Numbered from the stretch's first letter, positions 25,633 to 34,265 are shown. The stretch: 63,744 nucleotides of DNA from Spirochaetales bacterium (GCA_016934415.1 JAFGSW010000005.1:1-63744), one strand, 5' to 3'. Numbers and translations are program-made. The notes: generated from the sequence alone by a model not told the origin.

Positions 25633-25659
25633 TTTATAACGTCCATGTTATTAAGTAAA
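25633..25659 (-). promoter_or_regulatory. Conserved promoter of the antitoxin-toxin pair
   Basis: On the minus strand TTTACT (25654-25659), 15 bases, then TATAAA (25633-25638). The same boxes, spacing and flanking bases recur before the degraded copy (TTTACT at 23063-23068, TATAAA at 23042-23047), although the genes themselves have decayed. The ATG follows the -10 box by only eight bases. Confidence 0.45.
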
Positions 25660-25686
25660 GCGAAGGAAAAAAGACGATTCGCGCCG

Positions 25687-26052
25687 CTAGGCGGCGGAAT
25701 AGCTCTTGAGGCGGTTGTAGACGAAGGCTGATATCTCCCGCTCGATCTCGGCCGCCTCCGACAGGAAGCGCTCGGCGATCTCGTCCTTGGGGAAGAGGCC
25801 GTCGGAGGTGAGCACGGGGGTCATCTTGGCGCGGCCGGGGCTTTCGCCCGCGTCGATGCGGTTGTGCCTGAAGCCCTCCTCCGCCGTCCAGGTGAGGGCG
25901 CGCTCGTATTCGGCCTTGTCGTAGCAGAGCTGGAAGCCCTTGATCTCTCCCGCCTCGTCGTACCAGACGATGAGGTCGAAGTAGTCGTCCGCAAACCAGC
26001 GGCGCCGGTCGTCGTCCGGCACCTGGCGCACGTCCTTGATCTCGCGCAACAT
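25687..26052 (-). CDS. Conserved protein of unknown function (121 residues)
   Basis: Soluble alpha/beta protein beginning MLREIKDVRQVPDDDRRRWFADDYFDLIVWYDEAG and containing GFQLCYDK and a Trp-rich middle. Proteins with this RRRWF.DDYFDLIVW opening are widespread in bacteria, but I know of no assigned function. Acidic helical C terminus. It lies 63 bases upstream of the antitoxin gene on the same strand, and a 3' fragment of a second copy (23097-23177) keeps the same relation to the degraded toxin pair. It may thus travel with the module. Probably cytoplasmic. Confidence 0.7.
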   Translation of the reverse strand: MLREIKDVRQVPDDDRRRWFADDYFDLIVWYDEAGEIKGFQLCYDKAEYERALTWTAEEGFRHNRIDAGESPGRAKMTPVLTSDGLFPKDEIAERFLSEAAEIEREISAFVYNRLKSYSAA

Positions 26053-26085
26053 CGCGTCCTCCCTTCCGGAGCGGCGTCCGTTCGG

Positions 26086-26535
26086 CTAAAAAAGCTTCTT
26101 GGAATCGAGCAGGATCGTCACCGGACCGTCGTTCACGGCCGCTACGTCCATCATCGCCCCGAACTCTCCCGAGGCCACATCAAGGCCGCGCGAGCGGAAG
26201 AGTTCCAGGGAACGCTCGTAGAGCGGCCGGGCTTCTTCGGGCGGCGCGGCGTCGCTGTAAGACGGCCGCCGGGCGCCGCGCGCGTCCCCGTATAAGGTGA
26301 ACTGGGAGACGACGAGGACGCCTCCTCCCGCTTCCAGGAGCGAGCGGTTCATCCTGCCCTCCTCGTCCGGGAACACCCGCAGGCTGCAAATCTTGTCCAC
26401 CAGGTAGTCGAGATCGCCCTCCCCGTCCTCCCGGCCGATCCCGAGGTAGACGAGAAGCCCGCGCTGCATTTCGCCCGCGACCCGGCCGTCGATCGCGACC
26501 GACCCGTCCCTGATCCGCTGCACCACGGCGCGCAC
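26086..26535 (-). CDS. dtd: D-aminoacyl-tRNA deacylase
   Basis: 149 residues, standard length. Hydrolyses D-amino acids (and glycine mis-charged on tRNA-Ala) from tRNA; cytoplasmic homodimer. Begins MRAVVQRI. The two active-site motifs are SQFTLYGD (SQxT, near residue 78) and NDGPVT (the cross-subunit Gly-cisPro motif, near residue 135). GARRPSYSDAAPP is also conserved. It follows the TPR gene on the same strand with nine bases between. Confidence 0.95.
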   Translation of the reverse strand: MRAVVQRIRDGSVAIDGRVAGEMQRGLLVYLGIGREDGEGDLDYLVDKICSLRVFPDEEGRMNRSLLEAGGGVLVVSQFTLYGDARGARRPSYSDAAPPEEARPLYERSLELFRSRGLDVASGEFGAMMDVAAVNDGPVTILLDSKKLF

Positions 26536-26544
26536 CGCCCGCCC

Positions 26545-27672
26545 CTACTTGCTTTCGACCGGCTCGGCGGCCAGCCGCCGCAGGAGCGCGCCTTTCAGAT
26601 AGAATGTATCGCCGTTCGCGGTCACTTTCCCGAGGAGCTCGAGGTAGTAATTGTTCTCCAGCTTCTCGCCGAAATCGAGGACGACGGGCGCCGCCCCCTC
26701 GAAGGTGCGGTTGTCGTACGAGCCGACGAGGAACTGGAACTTAATTTGTTCCTTGCCGATGAACAGGTTGGCGACCGCGCCCCGCCAGAGCACGTAGCAG
26801 CCGTCGTAGAGACCCGGGTCCTTCGCCACCGCCGCCAGTGGGTGGTTGTCCCGGAAATCGACGAAGTCCTTGAACTCGGGCGTCCGCGCGAAGCCTTTGA
26901 GCCGCCGCGCGTTCTCCTTGATGTAGAGCGAAGCGTTGGAGGCGAGCAGTCGGTTGAGCTCAAAGACGGCGGCGTTGTCCCGGTAGGCCATGAAGTAGTC
27001 CTTGGCCGCCTTCCAGATCCGGTCGACCTCGGCGTCTGAGAACGTGAAGCGCGCCTTGGCCTTGAAGTCCGTACGCAGGGCGTTTGGCGAGAGCTCGACG
27101 GCCGCAATCTCGGCGCGCGGCGCCGGGGTTCCCGCCGGTTGGGGGTTGAGCGCGGTCAGGAGGACGGGCCATTCCTTGACGAGGAAAACGCCGCCGACCG
27201 CGATTCCGGCCAGGATTAGGATAATCAGCGGCACGGCCGGGGGGAGCCGGAAGGGCGCGGCCGGAAAGAACTTGCGGATCTTCCCGGAGTCGACGAGCCT
27301 TGATATCTCGTCCTCGCTCATGCCCTTGCGCACCCGGTTCAGAGCCCTATTGGCCGTGGGGTTCGCGTGATCGTGTTCCACGATCCGCAGCCAGATCTTG
27401 AGGGCCTCGTCGACGTTCCTTTTTTTCAGGTGAACGGCCGCCAAGCCGAGAAGCGAATCGACGTCGTCGTCCTTGATCTGAAGGGCGCGGTTCAGGTAGG
27501 AAAAAGCCCCGCCCCCGTCCTGCAAGTGAAGGCAGGAGAGTCCGAGGAGCCGGTAGTAGAGGAGGCTGTCACGGAACCGGTAGATTTCCGGCTCGAGGAG
27601 CCTCACGACCTCGGCGTATTTTTTGCGGCGGAAAAGCTTGTTGATATCCTGGAGACTTTTCTGTTTCGCCAT
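26545..27672 (-). CDS. TPR protein with one membrane helix
   Basis: 375 residues. Residues about 5-125 form TPR hairpins (LYYRLLGLSCLHLQDGGGAFSYLNRALQIKDDDVDSLLGLAAVHLKK). A linker and a membrane helix (LPPAVPLIILILAGIAVGGVFLV, about 143-168) follow. The C-terminal half is likely periplasmic, with a compact alpha/beta domain (about 225-360) containing FADA-type helix and YDGCYVLWRGAVANLF. This N-in/C-out TPR layout is frequent in spirochaetes, but the function is unknown. dtd follows after nine bases, so they are co-transcribed. Confidence 0.8.
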   Translation of the reverse strand: MAKQKSLQDINKLFRRKKYAEVVRLLEPEIYRFRDSLLYYRLLGLSCLHLQDGGGAFSYLNRALQIKDDDVDSLLGLAAVHLKKRNVDEALKIWLRIVEHDHANPTANRALNRVRKGMSEDEISRLVDSGKIRKFFPAAPFRLPPAVPLIILILAGIAVGGVFLVKEWPVLLTALNPQPAGTPAPRAEIAAVELSPNALRTDFKAKARFTFSDAEVDRIWKAAKDYFMAYRDNAAVFELNRLLASNASLYIKENARRLKGFARTPEFKDFVDFRDNHPLAAVAKDPGLYDGCYVLWRGAVANLFIGKEQIKFQFLVGSYDNRTFEGAAPVVLDFGEKLENNYYLELLGKVTANGDTFYLKGALLRRLAAEPVESK

Positions 27673-28233
27673 GCGGCCCCGATCACCATGTCACCCTGAG
27701 CTTGCCGAAGGGTGGTTTGCGATTACATTCCGTAATACTTGCGGCAATTATAAGATAAGAGAAACGAGGTGTAAACCCACAGTTCTCAAGGATGAGTCGA
27801 ACCTTTCTTCACTCATCCCGTCTCTCCCCGCAAGGCAGTCCAAATCACCCAATGACTTACACTCGAACCCGGTATCACTCATCGCCACTCCCGCCAAGAG
27901 CTCTTGCCGAAACCCACAATGAGCTGTCAGTCAGACCCACAATGAGCTTATAGCAGGACCCACAATGAGCTTATAGCATGACCTACAATGAGCTTACAGT
28001 GAGACCCGCAATGAGCGATAAGTTGGATAAACAATGAGCTTATAGCAAGACTCTCAATGAGCTGTCGGAAAGGCCTGTGTATGGCTATCATTGTCAACAC
28101 TGATTTCATTTTTCCGCTTATCACCGATTTGAATGTTCCGGTTTTTGGCATTACTCGAAGCTGACAGCTCCGACCGGAGGCGTGTTTTATTTCGTGAATA
28201 TAAATGGAGGCGGCGATACGATCCCCCCGTCCC
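27673..28233. other. Gene-free region of 560 bases with REP-like element and 23-bp array
   Basis: No credible gene. It contains a REP-like TGAGCTTGCCGAAGGGTGG element (27689-27713), an unstructured AT-rich stretch, the seven-unit 23-bp-period array (27912-28072), and a terminal AT-rich segment with no ribosome sites. Confidence 0.6.
27912..28072. repeat. Tandem array with exact 23-bp period, seven diverged units
   Basis: The word CAATGAGC recurs at a strict spacing of 23 bases (AATGAG starts at 27918, 27941, 27964, 27987, 28010, 28033 and 28056). Unit consensus ACCCACAATGAGCTTATAG plus four variable bases. The core is constant while the second half varies (CTTATAGCA, CTGTCAGTC, CGATAAGTT). 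Period 23 is not a multiple of three, so it does not encode a peptide repeat. Confidence 0.9.
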
Positions 28234-29400
28234 TCATTCCTTCCGGCTGGCCTTGGTCTCGATGTCGGAGAGGGTGGAGCGGTATTGCTTGAGCTCCTCG
28301 TCGGTGAGGGGCTTGCCCGCCTGGATCTTGGCGTCGATCGCGTTGATGAACTGGTCGAGCCGGCCGATCTCCGCGTACACGAAATCGAAATTGGTCTTGG
28401 TGAGGGGCTTGGTGATGGAGCCCGTGAAGCGGACGAGCGCCGGCACGTTCTTCGTCTGCGTCTCGGTCTTGGCGATCTCGGGGCCGGTCTCCAGCGTCGG
28501 CCGGTCGCTCCCGTCTAAGAGCTTGTTCTTGTCCGACGAAAGATCGTTGTTCTTGGCCACGAGCGGCGCGCGCGAGGTATCGTACGAGGCCGCGTTGCCC
28601 AGGACGATGACGATCTCCCGGCTCGTCTTTTTCTTGAGCTCCTGGATCGGGTAGTACTGGGCGACCGCCGAATCGTTGAACGAATACGGGAAGAAATTGA
28701 AATCGAGATTGCCGGGGGACTTGTAGTCCCAGTTGGCCTCATAGAGACGCTTCCAGTTGGCGAAGACGACCTCCGCCGGCGCGGTGGCGTATTGTGAAGC
28801 GGCGAGTGACATCACTCCCTCCCCCGAGCCGCTCTCGATGTAGGGCGAGATCCAGTAGAAATCGCTCCGGCCGACGTTGAGCGCCGCCTCCCGGGCGAAC
28901 GTGTTGTTGGCCGAGGTGACGAAGTGCGTTCCCTTTTTTTCTCCCAGGAAGGTGTCGAAGAGGTAACGCACGCCGATCCGGTGGTCCACCTCGGAGACGT
29001 TGTCGATCTTGATGACGATCTTCACGCCCTGGGACAATGGGACGTCGCTCTGGGTGAGAAGCGTGAACTCTTCGGTCACGCGCATGAGGGCGGAGCTCCA
29101 TACGAAGCGCGCGCCCCCGGCCGTCTTTTCGGCGGTCTGCCTGAAGGAGGCGTCGTCGCCCATGGTGTAGATGTCGTTGTCGACCAGGATCTGCAGCATG
29201 GTGGTGCGGGGGTCCTCCTTCGCGAAAAAGGCGAAAGACTGGGCGGGCGTCCCGGGTTTTGTGAAAAACACGTTGAAGCGGCCGCCCTTTTCGTAGAGCA
29301 CCAGCTTCACGTCGCCCTGCGTGACGTCCAGGGCGTTCATGGCAACCGCGGCGGTGAACATCAGCGCCGCGGCGATCAACATCGTGCGGAGTGTTTTCAT
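28234..29400 (-). CDS. Exported protein of unknown function
   Basis: 388 residues from ATG 29400, which overlaps the preceding gene's stop by four bases (ATGA); the open frame runs 129 codons further but only as antisense-like read-through of that gene. Signal peptide MKTLRTMLIAAALMFTAAVAMNA. The mature N-terminal 250 residues look like a beta-sandwich (DVKLVLYEKGGRFNVFFTKPG, VKIVIKIDNVSEVDHRIGVRYLFDTFLGEKKGTHF). The C-terminal 120 residues are helical and charged (ELKQYRSTLSDIETKASRKE). Family not recognised. Its coupled partner is a periplasmic TPR protein, so they probably act together in the periplasm. Confidence 0.78.
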   Translation of the reverse strand: MKTLRTMLIAAALMFTAAVAMNALDVTQGDVKLVLYEKGGRFNVFFTKPGTPAQSFAFFAKEDPRTTMLQILVDNDIYTMGDDASFRQTAEKTAGGARFVWSSALMRVTEEFTLLTQSDVPLSQGVKIVIKIDNVSEVDHRIGVRYLFDTFLGEKKGTHFVTSANNTFAREAALNVGRSDFYWISPYIESGSGEGVMSLAASQYATAPAEVVFANWKRLYEANWDYKSPGNLDFNFFPYSFNDSAVAQYYPIQELKKKTSREIVIVLGNAASYDTSRAPLVAKNNDLSSDKNKLLDGSDRPTLETGPEIAKTETQTKNVPALVRFTGSITKPLTKTNFDFVYAEIGRLDQFINAIDAKIQAGKPLTDEELKQYRSTLSDIETKASRKE

Positions 29401-30383
29401 GGCTTGTTCTCCAGGTAGGTCTTGAGCCACTTCAGGTATTCTTCCTTCACCGTCAGGGCCCGTTCCTTCATGTCGAGCATCTCCTGCTTTTTCTGCAGGC
29501 TTGAGGCGTACTCGTCGGTGGCGGCCGGCCCGGGGCCCGCGGCGCGCGCCGCGGCGAGCTGGTCCTTGAGGAGCGCCACTTCCTGCTGCAGGGAGGCGTT
29601 GTCCGATTTCAGCGACTGGATCTGGAGGTCGCGGTCGGCGAGCTTCAGCTCCATGTCCTTGACCTCGTCGGCGGAGGCTGCTCCCCCGCCCGCGAGCTTT
29701 TTTTGGTAGGCGGCGATCGCCTGCTCGTAGGTGCCCTCGCGCCGCTTGTACTCCTCGATGGCGGAAAGCGAGTCCTCGTAGCTCCACTGGAGAAGCTTCA
29801 GGAGCTCGTTCTCCCGCTTCTTGAAGCCGATGAGCGACGCCCGGAACTGGGCCGCCTCGAGCTTGGCGCTGGTCGGATACTTTTCAAGCACGTACTGGTA
29901 GAACTTCAGGGCCCGGTCGAGCTGGCCCTTGTTGTAGAGGCACTCGCCGATCAGGAAATACGCGTTGGGGGCGAACGGCGAGCCCGGGTAGCGGGCGATG
30001 AAATCCTCGGACACGAGAATGGCGTTGTCGAGGTCTCCCTGCTTGAAGAGGATGAAGGCCTTCAGGTAATACCCCTCCGGGTAATACGGGTGATCCTTGA
30101 AGTTCTGCAGGAAATACTCGATGTTCTTCGCCGCCTCCTTGAGGTTGCCCAAGGCGAGCTGGGATTTCCCGATCATGAAGTAGGCGATCCCGTAGTATTC
30201 CTGGTAATACGAGCTCTGGGTGATCAGGCTGAATTTGTCGGCGGCCGCCTGGAATTGTCCGTCCTTGAAGGCGGCGATTCCTTCACCCAAGAGCCGGTCG
30301 GCCTCGAGGTTGCCAGCGTACAGGCTTGAAACGCCGGTGACGAACAAGAGTGCCGCAATGGTAATAAGGAATAATCTCTTCAT
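29397..30383 (-). CDS. Periplasmic TPR protein with C-terminal coiled coil
   Basis: 328 residues. Signal peptide (MKRLFLITIAALLFVTGVSSLYAG), five or six TPR units (about 25-185; YYPEGYYLKAFILFKQGDLDNAILVSEDFIARYPGSPFAPNAYFLIGECLYNKGQLDRA is the YbgF/BamD type spacing), then a coiled coil (about 190-325) with leucine heptads (LKLADRDLQIQSLKSDNASLQQEVALLKDQL). This order is the reverse of CpoB/YbgF, where the coiled coil comes first. GAGGGG precedes the ATG. The downstream gene is coupled by an ATGA overlap. It likely organises a periplasmic complex; the partner is unknown. Confidence 0.82.
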   Translation of the reverse strand: MKRLFLITIAALLFVTGVSSLYAGNLEADRLLGEGIAAFKDGQFQAAADKFSLITQSSYYQEYYGIAYFMIGKSQLALGNLKEAAKNIEYFLQNFKDHPYYPEGYYLKAFILFKQGDLDNAILVSEDFIARYPGSPFAPNAYFLIGECLYNKGQLDRALKFYQYVLEKYPTSAKLEAAQFRASLIGFKKRENELLKLLQWSYEDSLSAIEEYKRREGTYEQAIAAYQKKLAGGGAASADEVKDMELKLADRDLQIQSLKSDNASLQQEVALLKDQLAAARAAGPGPAATDEYASSLQKKQEMLDMKERALTVKEEYLKWLKTYLENKP

Positions 30384-30412
30384 ATTTTGTGCCCCTCACT
30401 TATTGTTCGGTG

Positions 30413-30474
30413 AAAAAAAGCGGAAACTATAGGGGAGGGACCTTCCCCGCCGCTCGAGCGGCCTCTTTCCGCTT
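30413..30474 (-). terminator. Branched terminator downstream of rpe
   Basis: AAGCGGAAA (30418-30426) pairs with TTTCCGCTT (30466-30474). Between them lie the palindrome GCCGCTCGAGCGGC (30449-30462) and a GGGGA/TCCCC hairpin, so the RNA can form a three-way structure. On the minus strand the last arm runs straight into seven U residues (30413-30419), as in a terminator. Confidence 0.6.
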
Positions 30475-30521
30475 CAAAACGGAGCCTGGAGGAGCGGCCG
30501 GGACTGAATCGGGCGTTCGGG

Positions 30522-31193
30522 CTACCGTTTCCTCCGATAGGACTGGATTTCCCGCACATCGGACGCCTGGCTTTGGGAATTGAAAAACGCCGACCCCATG
30601 ACCAGCACGTCGGCCCCGGCGTCGAGCACCCGGGGGTACGTCTCCCGGTTGATGCCTCCATCCGCCTCTATGAGATAAGTATAATTCTTTTTTTCCCGGA
30701 TTTCCTTCAATTCTACGATCTTGTCCAGGCAGGTATCGATGAGCCGCTGGCCCCCGAACCCCGGATTGACCGTCATGACGAGCACCATGTCGATGAGGGA
30801 GAGCACGTCTCGCACCGCCTCCACCGGGGTGGACGGCACGAGCGTGATTCCGGTCTTGATGTCGAAATCCTTGATGAGCTCGAGCACCCGCATGACGTGT
30901 ACGGTCGATTCGATGTGCACGGTGATGGAGTTCGCTCCCGCCCGGGCGAAATCGTCGACGTAATTTTCCGGCTTGTAGATCATGAGGTGCACGTCGAAGA
31001 AGAGCTTGGTCAAGGGACGGACGTCCGAGACGAACTGAGGCCCGAAGGTGATGTTGGGGACGAAGGTCCCGTCCATGACGTCGAAGTGGAGCCATTCCGC
31101 GCCCGCCTTCTCGGCGGCGTCCACGCCGCCCTTGATGCAGGCGAAATTGGCGGCCAAAAGCGACGGCGCGACGATGATTTTATCCGAGGGCAT
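30522..31193 (-). CDS. rpe: Ribulose-phosphate 3-epimerase
   Basis: 223 residues from ATG 31193 (AAGGA seven bases upstream); the longer frame to 31316 is not supported. Interconverts ribulose-5-phosphate and xylulose-5-phosphate. TIM-barrel motifs: PSLLAANFA, HFDVMDGTFVPNITFGP (catalytic Asp and metal His), DVHLM, VNPGFGGQ and EADGGIN (second catalytic Asp), and GSAFF for phosphate binding. Single-gene unit with its own terminator. rpiA is at 9264-9962. Confidence 0.96.
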   Translation of the reverse strand: MPSDKIIVAPSLLAANFACIKGGVDAAEKAGAEWLHFDVMDGTFVPNITFGPQFVSDVRPLTKLFFDVHLMIYKPENYVDDFARAGANSITVHIESTVHVMRVLELIKDFDIKTGITLVPSTPVEAVRDVLSLIDMVLVMTVNPGFGGQRLIDTCLDKIVELKEIREKKNYTYLIEADGGINRETYPRVLDAGADVLVMGSAFFNSQSQASDVREIQSYRRKR

Positions 31194-31308
31194 CAGGGCA
31201 TCCTTACTTGAGCGAAAATTGAAGCGCGCGTCCGCCGCGGCGGCCCCGCGCGCGATCATCTTAACAGGAACCGCCCCGCACTGCAAGCCGAACGGGAAGC
31301 GGGGGAGA

Positions 31309-31476
31309 GAATTCAATAAGGAAACCAGGAAACCAGGAAAGGGAAGAGGAAAGAATAAAGAGAAGAAAAAGCAAAAAAAGAGGGCGCAGAACGAGAGTAT
31401 AGTACGATCATCAATCGCTTTCTCTTATTCCCCTGCTCCCCTCTTTTCCTGGTTTCCTGGCTTCCTTATCTATTCC
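31309..31476. repeat. Inverted-arm repeat element, copy 2
   Basis: Left arm 31309-31342 (AATAAGGAAACCAGGAAACC core) and right arm 31444-31476 (CCTGGTTTCCTGGCTTCCTT core), enclosing an A/G-rich segment. Same family as 18614-18785. It lies between rpe and the FecR lipoprotein gene. Confidence 0.75.
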
Positions 31477-31504
31477 TTTCAAGGAAATCCTCAATAAAGC
31501 AAGC

Positions 31505-33874
31505 CTACTCGCCGGCGGGTTTCATGGCGGCGGGATTGATGACGAGAATTTCCCCGGCTTCGGTGCCGGCGGCGATGAAATTCCCGAGAAGCTGGGGACG
31601 GGCCGTGACCTTGAACTTGCGGGGCAGGCGGCGGAGGGTCTCCCCGGTGCGCGCGTCGAGGAGCTCGAAGGAACCGTCCGTTCTTCCGAGCGCGAGCCGA
31701 TTTTTGAGGGCCAACGGCGGCGCGGACACGCCTTCCAGGGGAGGGAAGAGCGGATCGCCCTTGTGGGAGAACGCGAACAGCCGTTCGGCCGCGAACACGT
31801 AGACCCCGGTTTCATTGACGCTCAACGCTCCCGGCTTCACCCTCCCCCCTTGAATCGGCTTCTCCCATTTGAGTCGGCGCCTGCCGGGATCGACGCAGGC
31901 GAGCGCGGCGGAACCCGCCACATACAGACACGACGCGGGCTGGAAGAAACCCCGGGCGATCGGATCGCCGACCGGGGTTTTGATCGACCGGGGCGAAGGC
32001 CGGCCGGTCTTGAGGTCGAAAAGCCTTACCATTCCGCCCCGGTCCGCGGCGAACAGATATTGTCTGTCGACGAGGAGCGTCAGGATGATTTCCGGGCTGA
32101 GATCGATCCGGCGCGGCTTGCCGCGTCCGGCCGAATCGACGATCTCTATTCCGCCTTCAACGGGAATCGCCTGCGGGCCGGGACCTGCCAAGAGCAGACG
32201 GTTGAACCGGTCGTCCGGGAAATCCGCCGCGCTCAATTCATCCAGCGGGTTCCCGTCGGCCGCATTGAGGACGAGGATGCCGTCCGCGCCGGCGAAATAA
32301 ACCTTTTTACCAGCCGCCGTCGGGCTTGAATCGATATTGGCGCGATTGGGCGACGGCCTTTTCCAGACCGTCCGGCCGCGGTCGTCCAGACAAAAGACCG
32401 TCCCCGCGGTGTCGGCGGCGTAGATGCGATTGCCAAAGACTGCAAGATCGCCGACGAAGGGCCGGGTGGTGGGACGCTCCTGCGCCACCATCGGACGGTC
32501 GGGACCCCGCCTTCCGCCCGCCTCCTCCTCAATAGCCGAAGGCGTGGTCGCGTCGGTTTCATCCGGGACGCCCTCCTCCCCTTCCGGCGTACCGTCCCGG
32601 CGGACGCCTTCGCGTTCCTCGGGCTTGAGCCTGATTTTGTACACCCGTTTGACGCCCGGATGCAGGTCGATGAAAAGCGATTGGGAAACGTAATCGGAAA
32701 GCTTGAAAGCGAACGATAATTTGTCTCCCGCGGCAAAGAGCCCCTGGAAGCGCCCCCGCCCCGCCGGCAGCCCGTTGAGGAAAACGGCCGCCGTTCGCGG
32801 CTCGACGTTCACCTGAATGCGCATCAGTCTCTCCGAGCGCCGCACGACCGGCGCGGGAGGACCGGTCACGCGTTTCCCGTCCGGCGATCTCGTCTCAGCC
32901 CGGGTGTCGGGCGCGGGCGTTTTCTCCCGGGGCCTCCTCGGGACGACCTCGATCCGGCGGCGTTTGAGCCCGTCAAAACCTTTAAGACGCTCTCGCCGCG
33001 CGCGGTCCATGCGGCGCGGGCCCCGCACCTCGCGGCGCCAATCGTCCCTGAAGCGCCGGAAGCTCGTTTTCATGCGATTCTTTTCGGCCGGCGTCATTTT
33101 TTTCCCGGCGGCGTATTGCTTGATTTCGCCCTCGAGCGTGCGGACGCGCTCCCTGACCCTTTCCGCGGCGGCCGGGCTCAACTCGGACTCCTCGTCGGCG
33201 GACACCGTCTGTTCGACGCCGGCCAGCTCCGTTATCGATGCGGCGAGCTCGGGATCGCCCCCGGAGGCCGCTCGCGCAAGCGCCTGAATATCGAAGCCGG
33301 CAGGAAGGAAGGACACCTTTCCCGACTGCACGGCCAGAATCGTATTCTCGTCCGCGGCCACGGTCACCCCGAAATCCGTCCCCTTCACGCCGCAGACCGC
33401 CGCCCGCGATCTCACTTGAAAACTCTCTCCGCCGGCCAGTTTTTCCACCTTGCACAAGACGGTGCCAGCGTTCAGCCGGAGCCCGACCTTCGTTTTCCCC
33501 GGCTGCAGGAGCAGGTCCTCGAGATTCACCTCGGTATTTTCATCGATCCGGATCACCGCCCGCTCTCCGAACTGAAGCTCGCAGGCCGATTCGGCCCCGG
33601 TCGAGAGAGACTGAGCAGCGCCCAGGAAATCGCCGGCCGCGACCGAGTCGCGGGAGGCGGCAGCGCCGGCCGCGCCGGGAGTCGAGACGTACACGTCCCC
33701 CGCCGCGAAGAGCACGAGCGCGCGGTCGTCCGCGACGGTCGCGGTGCCTGCCTCCAGGTCGCTGTCGGACGCGCTTTCCGGGCGCGCCGTTTCCCCTCCG
33801 CAGGAAAGCGAAAACGACAGGACCAAGGCGGCGGAAAAAAGGAAGGCGAAGGGTTTTTTAAGCGACGTGGACAT
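31505..33874 (-). CDS. FecR-domain lipoprotein with PQQ-like beta-propeller
   Basis: 789 residues from the second ATG (33874), which lies eight bases after GGGAGG; the first ATG (33880) is too close to it. Lipoprotein signal (lipobox SLSC), then a FecR domain (about 50-200: ENTEVNLEDLLLQPGKTKVGLRLNAGTV ... VRSRAAVCGVKGTDFGV ... VQSGKVSFLP), a charged Arg/Pro linker with a short PEGA-like unit (VNVEPRTAAVFLNGLPAGRGRFQGL), and a C-terminal propeller (about 480-785) with PQQ-type blades (AVFGNRIYAADTAGTVFCLDDRGRTVWK, FAGADGILVLNAADG). FecR domains bind polymer or signal; the propeller suggests a binding platform. Ligand unknown. Confidence 0.85.
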   Translation of the reverse strand: MSTSLKKPFAFLFSAALVLSFSLSCGGETARPESASDSDLEAGTATVADDRALVLFAAGDVYVSTPGAAGAAASRDSVAAGDFLGAAQSLSTGAESACELQFGERAVIRIDENTEVNLEDLLLQPGKTKVGLRLNAGTVLCKVEKLAGGESFQVRSRAAVCGVKGTDFGVTVAADENTILAVQSGKVSFLPAGFDIQALARAASGGDPELAASITELAGVEQTVSADEESELSPAAAERVRERVRTLEGEIKQYAAGKKMTPAEKNRMKTSFRRFRDDWRREVRGPRRMDRARRERLKGFDGLKRRRIEVVPRRPREKTPAPDTRAETRSPDGKRVTGPPAPVVRRSERLMRIQVNVEPRTAAVFLNGLPAGRGRFQGLFAAGDKLSFAFKLSDYVSQSLFIDLHPGVKRVYKIRLKPEEREGVRRDGTPEGEEGVPDETDATTPSAIEEEAGGRRGPDRPMVAQERPTTRPFVGDLAVFGNRIYAADTAGTVFCLDDRGRTVWKRPSPNRANIDSSPTAAGKKVYFAGADGILVLNAADGNPLDELSAADFPDDRFNRLLLAGPGPQAIPVEGGIEIVDSAGRGKPRRIDLSPEIILTLLVDRQYLFAADRGGMVRLFDLKTGRPSPRSIKTPVGDPIARGFFQPASCLYVAGSAALACVDPGRRRLKWEKPIQGGRVKPGALSVNETGVYVFAAERLFAFSHKGDPLFPPLEGVSAPPLALKNRLALGRTDGSFELLDARTGETLRRLPRKFKVTARPQLLGNFIAAGTEAGEILVINPAAMKPAGE

Positions 33875-34019
33875 GGGCATGACCTCCCGGAGGATTGACG
33901 CAGGCGTTCAAACGGGGCCCCTCGGATCACTCCGATGGGCATCGCGGATTTTCGCGTCCCACTCAACCCCATTATGGCACCGCTGCGATTATTTTTCAAA
34001 TTCAGAGAGTATGATTCGG

Positions 34020-34173
34020 GGGAGGACACGGAGATCACGGAGAAAGACGGAGAGCACGGAGAGCACGGAGAGAGAAAGTACGATGATTAAAAACACGACT
34101 ATGCTGCATATTTTCATTTTCAATTCCTCCTCCGTGTGCGCCTCTTCCCTCTGTGCCCTCCGTGTCCCTTCCT
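34020..34173. repeat. Dispersed repeat, CACGGAG variant
   Basis: The left arm (34020-34072) is a run of ACACGGAGA, AGCACGGAGAGC words. The right arm (about 34130-34171) is its inverse (CCTCCGTGTGCGCC ... CTCTGTGCCCTCCGTGTCCC). It lies between the FecR lipoprotein and the TPR gene. The gap 33875-34340 otherwise holds only the promoter at 34238. Confidence 0.7.
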
Positions 34174-34237
34174 GAAGCGGTTACTGCGAAAATATCGACT
34201 CTTCAGTCGAGAAATCCCGCACCGCCGGTGCACGCAA

Positions 34238-34265
34238 TTGACTAAAAACGGCCATCTGATATAAT
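34238..34265 (+). promoter_or_regulatory. Sigma70 promoter of the TPR-greA operon
   Basis: TTGACT (34238-34243), 16 bases, TATAAT (34260-34265). A leader of about 70 bases would precede the start at 34341. Confidence 0.6.

Noticed and set aside
27912-28072. Possible CRISPR array or peptide repeat
   Set aside because: A 23-base period leaves no spacer of normal length, the units are diverged, there are no cas genes, and 23 is not a multiple of three.
28133-28654. Plus-strand open frame between the 23-bp array and the exported-protein gene
   Set aside because: Mostly antisense to the exported protein gene; no ribosome site and no domain.
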